DNA of 7,127 bases from NCBI GenBank assembly GCA_946620035.1, contig CAMOMX010000104.1, positions 1-7,127 on the forward strand, in the 5' to 3' direction. This stretch comes from CAG-791 sp003447895. Lineage in GTDB: Bacteria; Bacillota; Clostridia; Lachnospirales; Lachnospiraceae. The notes under the pieces are model-generated. The model did no database searches and had not been told where the DNA came from. It worked only from the letters and a program-made list of their open reading frames with translations. Of the stretch, positions 1 to 4,428 are shown piece after piece; the stretch's first letter is position 1, and every line of letters begins with the position of its first letter. A program made the translations under genes and the position numbers.

Positions 1-46
1 TGGCTGTCCGGGAGCAGTCCGTCTGATTGTTTCCGTCCTGACGCAT
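1..46 (-). CDS. Start of a probable next gene of the thi operon (partial)
   Basis: An ATG at 46-44 lies five bases after the thiS stop and opens a frame with no stop to the window edge; the visible N-terminus is MRQDGNNQTDCSRTA. A G-rich stretch on the minus strand (GGGAGGGGG, 64-56), made by the last glycine codons of thiS, could serve as its ribosome binding site at a spacing of 9. In Firmicutes thiS is usually followed by thiG, thiF or thiH, so a thiazole-synthesis protein is expected. The 15 visible residues are not diagnostic of any of them, and the true start could lie further downstream outside the window. Confidence 0.4.
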   Translation of the reverse strand, partial: MRQDGNNQTDCSRTA

Positions 47-51
47 CAGCT

Positions 52-246
52 TCAGCCCCCTCCCACGAAGCGGAGGATCTCCACGCTGTCGCCGTCCTCA
101 AGAAGGACCTGATCCATAGCGTCCCGGGGAACAATCTCGAGATTCTTCTCGACGACGACTCTCAAGGGATCGTATCCCGCGCTCTTTAGATAGGACAGGA
201 CGCTCATGCCGGCGGCCTCTTCCTTACTTCCGTTGATCGTTACCAT
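52..246 (-). CDS. thiS: Sulfur carrier protein ThiS
   Basis: This 64-residue protein is the small ubiquitin-fold sulfur carrier of thiazole biosynthesis. In the family, ThiF adenylates the C-terminal glycine, which then carries a thiocarboxylate donating sulfur to ThiG for the thiazole ring. The sequence shows the family layout: an N-terminal MVTINGS strand, the central block GYDPLRVVVEKNLEIVPR (residues 24-41), the acidic turn LLEDGDSVEIL, and the obligatory C-terminal di-glycine (here FVGGG). Length is normal (about 65). The start is set by AAAAGGAG (minus strand, 260-253) six bases before the ATG. It is the first gene of an operon preceded by a TPP riboswitch, which independently supports the call. 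The rest of the operon runs off the left edge. Confidence 0.96.
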   Translation of the reverse strand: MVTINGSKEEAAGMSVLSYLKSAGYDPLRVVVEKNLEIVPRDAMDQVLLEDGDSVEILRFVGGG

Positions 247-277
247 AGGAATCTCCTTTTCCTTTCAAATTTGTGCG

Positions 278-312
278 AAAAAAAGAACGCACGGCCTTTT
301 ATCCGAGCGTTC
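278..312 (-). terminator. Second intrinsic terminator, just upstream of thiS
   Basis: On the minus strand GAACGC (312-307) pairs with GCGTTC (290-285). After a T-T mismatch the stem continues with CGG/CCG (305-303 and 294-292) around an 8-base loop. Seven T residues (284-278) follow at once, the standard intrinsic terminator form. It lies inside the thi leader, 31 bases before the thiS start codon and about 155 bases after the riboswitch-controlled terminator. Transcripts must therefore pass two terminators to reach thiS. I found no convincing antiterminator for this one. Confidence 0.75.
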
Positions 313-467
313 CTCAAAAATCGATCTGGCGCGCCGGACAAAAGAAGCGAGCAGCTCACGCGGCAGTACAGCCGGGGCGAGTGCTCAATGTTTACTTCTG
401 TCAGCGCCTTGGAATCATTGGTCCATGATTTCGGCAGAGAGTGGTGCTCCCGGTCTGCCGGAGAATC
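313..467 (-). other. Unexplained hairpin-rich part of the thi leader
   Basis: This 155-base stretch of thi leader lies between the two terminators and holds no convincing gene on either strand. Two adjacent stems stand out. CGGCAGA/TCTGCCG (432-438 with 454-460) has a 15-base loop. AATCAT/ATGATT (413-418 with 425-430) has a 6-base loop. A GAGC-rich self-complementary patch follows near 345-362. No T-box motif, second TPP box or leader peptide of useful length was recognised. It could be a second regulatory element acting on the terminator at 278-312, or a plain spacer. Confidence 0.4.
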
Positions 468-500
468 AAAAAAGCGGTACCCGCCAACGACAGGTACCGC
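468..500 (-). terminator. Riboswitch-controlled intrinsic terminator of the thi operon
   Basis: A perfect 8-bp stem, GCGGTACC (500-493) with GGTACCGC (481-474) on the minus strand, encloses an 11-base loop and is followed by six T residues (473-468). It sits 10 bases after the TPP aptamer, where the expression platform should be. Its loop contains CGTTGGC (489-483), the exact complement of GCCAACG in the aptamer (530-524). A further CCT/AGG pairing (494-492 with 522-520) would break the stem. Inferred mechanism: TPP holds the aptamer closed and the terminator forms; without TPP the aptamer strand pairs into the loop and transcription continues. Confidence 0.85.
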
Positions 501-510
501 AATAGTCTTC

Positions 511-606
511 GCTGTATTCCCTACGTTGGCATTACCCAAATCAGGTTGCGGGTCAGGACAATCCAGTCCACTCTCAGCCGGCTCTCATCCAGCTCCCCTT
601 TTTTAA
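511..606 (-). promoter_or_regulatory. TPP riboswitch (THI box)
   Basis: Read on the minus strand, the conserved thiamin pyrophosphate aptamer landmarks appear in order: GGGG (598-595), GGCTGAGAG (579-571), ACCTGATTTGG (546-536), then GTAATGCCAACG and TAGGGAA. The P3 helix can be drawn from AGCTGG with CCGGCT. The closing P1 helix is AT-rich and weak. The aptamer begins within a few bases of the predicted transcription start and lies ahead of thiS, the expected target. TPP binding should lower expression of the thi operon through the terminator at 468-500. Confidence 0.95.
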
Positions 607-617
607 TCTCAATTGAA

Positions 618-646
618 ATTCTAAGGTTTTTGCGGGAAGGTGTCAA
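618..646 (-). promoter_or_regulatory. Housekeeping-type promoter of the thi operon
   Basis: On the minus strand a consensus -35 box TTGACA (646-641) and a -10 box TAGAAT (623-618) are separated by exactly 17 bases. Transcription should start near 611, just ahead of the TPP aptamer, so the whole riboswitch would be transcribed. It lies in the divergent gap between the thi operon and luxS and overlaps the region where a luxS promoter would be expected. Confidence 0.88.
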
Positions 647-731
647 GGCGCTGTTTTGCCCCATGGAAAACGGTGCAGAATTGTGGTAGGGTGTAGATAC
701 CAAATAAATGAACCAGAAAAGGAGATACCAT

Positions 732-1256
732 ATGGAATTAATTCAGAGTTTTTCAGTAGACCATATGCGCATTGTGCCCGGCATCTTTACAAGCAGGGTG
801 GATCGCCTGGGTGACTATTCGGTCACGACCTATGATATCAGGCTTAAGAGACCTAACAGGGAGCCGGTCGTGGATGTGGCGGCTATGCACTCGCTGGAAC
901 ACCTGATCGCGACGTTCCTTCGCAATGAGCCCGACTGGAAGGATGAGGTCATCTACTGGGGGCCCATGGGCTGCCTTACCGGCTTTTATCTCATCCTCAA
1001 GGGAAATCGCGCGCCGCAGGAGATCTATGATCTGCTGCTGAGGGCCTTTAAGTCCGTAGGTGAGGCGAAGGAGGTGCCCGGCACCGCGCCTGAAAACTGC
1101 GGCCACTACCTCATGCACAACCTTGCGATGGCCAAGTGGTTTGCAGACGAGTTCGCGGGATACCTTGAAGAAAACAGGGAAAACAGCGCTATTTTCGAAT
1201 ATCCGAGGGCAGAGCGGCTTGTGACGGATGACGGACAGCACTTCTATGATTCATGA
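732..1256 (+). CDS. luxS: S-ribosylhomocysteine lyase LuxS
   Basis: LuxS cleaves S-ribosylhomocysteine to homocysteine and 4,5-dihydroxy-2,3-pentanedione, the precursor of autoinducer AI-2, in the cytosol as part of the activated methyl cycle. All key residues are visible in this 174-residue protein. The metal ligands are H53 and H57 in HSLEH and C123 in ENCGHYLMH. The catalytic residues are E56 and C81 in GPMGC. The block LTGFYLILKGN is also typical. I chose the ATG at 732 over the in-frame ATG at 708 because AAAAGGAG (717-724) is seven bases ahead of it, and because family members begin with a short segment like MELIQSFSVDH. The protein is somewhat longer than the roughly 155-160 usual residues, with an extra polar C-terminal tail after about residue 150. 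No Pfs nucleosidase gene adjoins it, and it appears monocistronic. I see no clear promoter. Confidence 0.97.
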   Translation: MELIQSFSVDHMRIVPGIFTSRVDRLGDYSVTTYDIRLKRPNREPVVDVAAMHSLEHLIATFLRNEPDWKDEVIYWGPMGCLTGFYLILKGNRAPQEIYDLLLRAFKSVGEAKEVPGTAPENCGHYLMHNLAMAKWFADEFAGYLEENRENSAIFEYPRAERLVTDDGQHFYDS

Positions 1257-1310
1257 TCCGGTGCAGGTCCGATGCCTCTGAGAAAGGGGAAATGTACACA
1301 AACAAAATAC

Positions 1311-1335
1311 AGAAGGAAGGGTGAGATATCCTTCT
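1311..1335 (+). repeat. Small stem-loop after luxS
   Basis: AGAAGGA (1311-1317) and TCCTTCT (1329-1335) form a 7-bp stem with an 11-base loop, 54 bases after the luxS stop. Only a short mixed TGTTC follows, so as an intrinsic terminator it is weak. It may help end the luxS message together with the larger hairpin downstream. Confidence 0.35.
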
Positions 1336-1363
1336 TGTTCCCGTGGATTATGGTACGAATGGA

Positions 1364-1417
1364 GAAGTGATCCCCTGCGCGAGTGCGTCATTCCGCACGA
1401 GCGCAGGAGATCACTTC
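1364..1417. terminator. Long inverted repeat between convergent genes, possible bidirectional terminator
   Basis: The two arms pair over 21 bp in three blocks: GAAGTGATC/GATCACTTC (1364-1372 with 1409-1417), CCTGCGC/GCGCAGG (1374-1380 with 1401-1407) and GTGCG/CGCAC (1383-1387 with 1394-1398). The blocks are separated by one C-A mismatch and a symmetric GA/GA internal loop that could form tandem sheared pairs. The loop is TCATTC. It lies between the 3' ends of luxS and the minus-strand operon, so a shared terminator is the natural reading. Neither side carries a proper T run right after the stem, so it may instead be an RNA-protecting 3' hairpin or an inserted palindromic repeat. Confidence 0.55.
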
Positions 1418-1435
1418 CCGCTTTGATATGCTCTT

Positions 1436-2719
1436 TTACGACTTACTTTCGATCCGTACCCTCCCCCGATGAATGCTGTCCTTGAAGAAATCCTTGACCG
1501 AGCAGCCCGCGCGCCCGGAGGATGCGCACGCACATGCGCAGGCGCAGCTGGAAGCGCATGCACAGCTGGAAGCGCAGGACGAAGCGCAGGACGAGCGGGG
1601 ACGGGAGCCTCCGGACCGGCCTCCTGAACGGTGTCCTCCCGAATGGCTCCGCCTTACGGGAACGTTGATCACGTTCACGTGAATGTAGGTGTTGGGAGAA
1701 CTTCCGTACCGGTAAGTGCCTGCCTTGCTGTATTCTTTGGGTTTTTCCAGATCCTTTTCTTCGACGATCTCTTTACTCTTGATCATGCTGCGTCCGCAGT
1801 AGGGGCATTCGTCCTTGCCTTCCACTCGGCCGGCTCCGCAGCTGGGGCACGTCTCGTAGTACTCGATCTTGGTCCGGACGATCTTCTTTTCTGTGGCAGT
1901 GCCTGACGAACTGCCAAAGCCTAAGCCTTCTCCGACCCAGCGGATGAATCTCACGATCATCGTGATGGGCACGACGATAAAGAAGAAAAATACAACAATG
2001 ATACCGATAAGCATATAGAAGCCATCTTCTATGGAACTGACTTCTCTGTGGGAACTCCCGGTGTCTTCCTGGTGATCTTCTAAGAACCCGAAGGCGTCGT
2101 TGGGGTAGGCCACGGTGATCGAGTAGCGCTCGCCCGCAGACAGGGAGGTTGAGAAGACCAGATAGCCGTCCTCCTGCGCGCAGTCGGGCTGCCAGGCGCC
2201 GGCTTTGTCTGCGTTCCAGCGGATGGTCAGATCCTTTACATCCATCCCGTCAAACCAGGCCGGCGTGTAGGCAAAGACCGTCTCGGTCTCGACATATCGG
2301 CCGATCTGATACATGTGGTCCTGGACAAAGGAGAACTCGAAACTGACCACCTCATCTTCATAGTAGCTCTGATCCAGATAGATGGACAGTGAAGAGCCCT
2401 TGTCTTCAATGCGGCTGATCGTGCTGCTGAGAGCCGTGACGTCGGTGTGATTTTGGTTGGGGACGCCTATGTCCACCCACTCCAGGGGGCCGTAAGTCGA
2501 ATCGTCCAGCACCTTCCAGTCGATGTGATAAGTCATTTTCAGGGTGGCGTCATCCTGCACGTCCACCGTGATGAGGAAATGCTCGATCTCATCAGTGGGT
2601 TCCGCCGCCCTTACCCTGATCGCAAACGGAGCAGTGATACTAAGGACAAGCGCGACAAGAACAGCAGTGATCAGTGACAGTTTGGCAAAAAAGAGAGATT
2701 TTGCTTTATTGGTTCTCAT
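1436..2719 (-). CDS. Membrane protein with zinc ribbon and Cys-Ala repeat tail, likely radical SAM target
   Basis: This 427-residue protein has a clear modular layout. Residues 1-38 form a signal peptide (hydrophobic 15-35, possible cleavage near VRA-AE). Residues 40-230 form an extracytoplasmic beta-rich domain. Residues 234-256 form one transmembrane helix, followed by positive residues (RFIRW) that place the C-terminus in the cytosol. C291, C294, C305 and C308 form a zinc ribbon (CPSC and CPYC). A Gly/Ser/Arg/His linker (356-377) leads to a tail with nine cysteines at 378, 382, 386, 388, 392, 394, 396, 398 and 406, each mostly flanked by Ala or Ser, ending GRAGCSVKDFF plus 16 residues. From memory, similar tails ending in GRAGCS-KDF occur in other Firmicutes membrane proteins; I cannot verify this. 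The start follows GGAGG (2732-2728) by eight bases and overlaps the stop of the radical SAM gene, so translation is probably coupled. Function is unknown; the tail is the likely modification site. Confidence 0.85.
   Translation of the reverse strand: MRTNKAKSLFFAKLSLITAVLVALVLSITAPFAIRVRAAEPTDEIEHFLITVDVQDDATLKMTYHIDWKVLDDSTYGPLEWVDIGVPNQNHTDVTALSSTISRIEDKGSSLSIYLDQSYYEDEVVSFEFSFVQDHMYQIGRYVETETVFAYTPAWFDGMDVKDLTIRWNADKAGAWQPDCAQEDGYLVFSTSLSAGERYSITVAYPNDAFGFLEDHQEDTGSSHREVSSIEDGFYMLIGIIVVFFFFIVVPITMIVRFIRWVGEGLGFGSSSGTATEKKIVRTKIEYYETCPSCGAGRVEGKDECPYCGRSMIKSKEIVEEKDLEKPKEYSKAGTYRYGSSPNTYIHVNVINVPVRRSHSGGHRSGGRSGGSRPRSSCASSCASSCACASSCACACACASSGRAGCSVKDFFKDSIHRGRVRIESKS
1502..1588 (-). repeat. 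Cys-Ala/Ser repeat segment of the membrane protein tail
   Basis: This stretch encodes residues 378-406 of the membrane protein, where nine of 29 residues are cysteine. Spacing between consecutive cysteines is 4, 4, 2, 4, 2, 2, 2 and 8. The first part repeats CASS-type units and the second part alternates Cys-Ala. At the DNA level it is a GC-rich run of TGC/TGT and GCG/GCA/GCT-type codons that could expand or shrink by slippage. On the plus strand the same bases give a meaningless His/Ala/Gln-rich frame. Confidence 0.8.
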
Positions 2720-4116
2720 CAGCAGTACCTCCTAAGGGGGCATTCCCCTGTCATCTCTGCGGAATAGTTCCGGCGGGTCTTACAGGTTTCACTGTCCCAG
2801 ATCTTCTTCCAGTCATCGGTCAGCATGCTTCCGAGCGGCTGATCGTCGAGCCAGCTCTGGCAGGGAACCACATTGCCTCCGGGCGTGACTGCCATATTGG
2901 AGAGGCAGGCCCCGCAGGAAGGAGAGGGAATGTTCAGCTCCTCGAAGATCTGGTCGTCCAGCCAGCCCGGGGATGTGAAGGCAATCTCCATACCATGCTC
3001 GTGGCAGTAAGCCACTGACTTCCGGAGAATCTCTTCCAGCTCTTCGCTGCTAAGCTGCAGCGCCTCGGAAGCGGGCTGTGCCGCGCTTCCGGTCGTAATG
3101 AGGCCGGAGCAGGTCACATAGATGACGCCGAGCTCACGCAGAAACGCCAAAGTCTTCTCATAGTCCCGGTTCAATGTGCAAAGAGGCGTATTGATGCTCA
3201 CGGACAGGCCCTCCGCCAGCGCATTCTGAATACCGTGAAGAGTCTCTTCATACCTCTGGGTGCCGACCAGCTGGTTGTGGATCGCCGGATCATGGGAATA
3301 GAAAGTGACCTGGACACTGTCAAGCTCCGCCTCGCGAAGCTTCCGGCAGTACTCCGGCGTGAGACGGATCCCGTTGGTATTGAGACGGGAGATGAACCAG
3401 CGCGCATACCGGATGAGCTCGATCAGATCCTCCCGCATTGTGGGCTCGCCTCCGGTGAAGGTCACCTGCGGTATACCGGCGCTGCGGCAGATATCCAGGA
3501 TCTTTTTCCACTCGGCAGTGGAGAGCTCCGCCTCATCGGACAGGGCCTGTCCGGCCGCATAGCAGTGGACACACTTCTGGTTGCAGTGCCAGCGTCCGTT
3601 TTTGGTCATGGCACTGACCATGAGGTCCATGCGGTGGGGGGCCTTCATGAATGGCGCGTAATCCCCGATACTCATGAAGTAGACATCTGTCGTCACTTCT
3701 TCCCGGTAAGCGATCTGCCGGATCGTCGTGTAGATGGTCTCCAGATCCGTCCGGATCCGGTTCATCGACAGAATGGGAAGAATCTGATGCACATTTCCGA
3801 CTGTGCGTTCCAGGATACTCTGAATGTCGACTTCACCGATCTCTCTGCCGTCAAATCGATTGATCTCACGAATAAGTTCCGCCAGCATCACCGACCAAAT
3901 AAAATTGACAGGCAGGATATCCGTGCCGTTTATGATGGCAACACTGGGATTTAAGGTGTCTTCTTCCTGCTTGGGAGGAATCAGGTGGATCCGGATGGCG
4001 CCCGGCCCGTCGGGATTGAGAGTCGTATGCAGAACCTCGCTGAAAGCGAAATTCATATAGGCCTTCAGATTGCGGACCGTCTTCGTTTTTCGAAAAAGGA
4101 AAGGTATTTTGGTCAT
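2719..4116 (-). CDS. Radical SAM/SPASM protein, probable maturase of the adjacent Cys-rich membrane protein
   Basis: This 465-residue cytosolic enzyme has three parts. Residues 1-165 are a family-specific N-terminal region. Next is a radical SAM core with the Cx3Cx2C motif C178-C182-C185 in HCNQKCVHCYA, which binds the [4Fe-4S] cluster that reduces S-adenosylmethionine. The core also has the SAM-contacting GGEP at 222-225 and the strand RLNTNGIRL near 244-252. Last comes a SPASM-like segment with C401, C404, C419, C459 and C465 for an auxiliary cluster (CGAC, then TPGGNVVPC, then CPLRRYC at the very end). SPASM enzymes commonly modify peptides, for instance by forming thioethers. I chose ATG 4116 (AAAGGA at 4126-4121, spacing 4) over a TTG at 4170. 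The stop shares a base with the next start, so enzyme and Cys-rich partner form an operon. The substrate is inferred. Confidence 0.92.
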   Translation of the reverse strand: MTKIPFLFRKTKTVRNLKAYMNFAFSEVLHTTLNPDGPGAIRIHLIPPKQEEDTLNPSVAIINGTDILPVNFIWSVMLAELIREINRFDGREIGEVDIQSILERTVGNVHQILPILSMNRIRTDLETIYTTIRQIAYREEVTTDVYFMSIGDYAPFMKAPHRMDLMVSAMTKNGRWHCNQKCVHCYAAGQALSDEAELSTAEWKKILDICRSAGIPQVTFTGGEPTMREDLIELIRYARWFISRLNTNGIRLTPEYCRKLREAELDSVQVTFYSHDPAIHNQLVGTQRYEETLHGIQNALAEGLSVSINTPLCTLNRDYEKTLAFLRELGVIYVTCSGLITTGSAAQPASEALQLSSEELEEILRKSVAYCHEHGMEIAFTSPGWLDDQIFEELNIPSPSCGACLSNMAVTPGGNVVPCQSWLDDQPLGSMLTDDWKKIWDSETCKTRRNYSAEMTGECPLRRYC

Positions 4117-4196
4117 AGCGTCCTTTCTGCCCGGCTCCTCGCGGACCGGAGCTCTGGTTCTGACCACCAATGTGGCGGTTTTATCGAGATAGTATT

Positions 4197-4202
4197 ATTG
4201 TA
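4197..4202 (-). promoter_or_regulatory. Candidate -10 box for the radical SAM operon
   Basis: On the minus strand TACAAT (4202-4197) lies 80 bases ahead of the radical SAM start codon in an AT-rich patch. The hexamer 17 bases upstream, TTCAAT, is a poor -35 match (three of six). It is the best candidate I see on this strand between the two divergent genes, but it is not strong. Confidence 0.35.
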
Positions 4203-4294
4203 CACTTTGTCGGCAAAATATTGAACATCCTGAGTGTGAAGAAACTGTTTCCCGAATGGGGAATCACCATTTTGTCGCCCACGGACCCGGCAGA

Positions 4295-4303
4295 TGTTAT
4301 AAT
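4295..4303 (+). promoter_or_regulatory. Extended -10 promoter for the beta-mannosidase gene
   Basis: TGTTATAAT is an exact extended -10 element (TG, one base, then the perfect hexamer TATAAT at 4298-4303). The nearest -35-like hexamer, TTGTCG (4272-4277), is 20 bases away, too far for a normal spacer, which fits an extended -10 promoter. Transcription would start near 4310, giving a leader of about 119 bases before the mannosidase ATG. The divergent radical SAM operon starts on the other side of the same gap. Confidence 0.6.
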
Positions 4304-4338
4304 AATTCTTAATATTGTGCATACAAAGGATGACAGTA

Positions 4339-4361
4339 AAGCGGACATTCGCTGTCCGCTT
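4339..4361 (+). repeat. Perfect stem-loop in the mannosidase leader
   Basis: AAGCGGAC (4339-4346) and GTCCGCTT (4354-4361) form a perfect 8-bp stem with a 7-base loop (ATTCGCT). It lies about 30 bases after the predicted transcription start and 67 bases before the mannosidase ATG. There is no T run on the plus side, so it is not a terminator in that direction. It could be an operator for a sugar-responsive repressor or an RNA hairpin stabilising the message. The rest of the gap between 4117 and 4428 holds no gene that I can support. Confidence 0.5.
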
Positions 4362-4428
4362 CAATGCCTGCTCATGAAAAGGGTGGCTGCACGCGCACTA
4401 AGAAGCGGAAGGAAACAGTGGAGGCGGT

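Noticed and set aside
472..500. GGTACCGC resembling the conserved T-box antiterminator sequence
   Set aside because: It is simply one arm of the riboswitch terminator stem. The full T-box consensus and a stem I specifier domain are absent.
206..606. Open frames on both strands across the thi leader
   Set aside because: They overlap the TPP aptamer and both terminators, which are strongly supported RNA structures; the proteins show no recognisable features.
681..709. TTGTGG-17-ATAAAT as a luxS promoter
   Set aside because: Transcription would start about at the ribosome binding site, leaving almost no leader, and both boxes are poor matches.
708..731. Upstream in-frame ATG giving LuxS eight extra residues (MNQKRRYH)
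   Set aside because: The strong ribosome binding site at 717-724 lies after this ATG and is correctly placed for the ATG at 732, and family members do not carry this extension.
1292..1324. Ten-codon open frame after luxS (MYTNKIQKEG)
   Set aside because: The G-rich run before it is too close to the ATG, and the frame runs into the small stem-loop; nothing supports it as a gene.
1500..1590. Repetitive DNA that could be taken for a CRISPR-like or simple-repeat array
   Set aside because: The repetition follows the Cys-Ala/Ser codons of an intact reading frame; there are no spacers of constant length.
3235..3954. 239-residue open frame on the plus strand
   Set aside because: It is antisense to the radical SAM gene, shows no family features and has no convincing ribosome binding site.
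4117..4170. Upstream TTG start adding 18 residues to the radical SAM protein
   Set aside because: No ribosome binding site precedes the TTG, and the extra residues look like untranslated leader; ATG 4116 has AAAGGA just before it.
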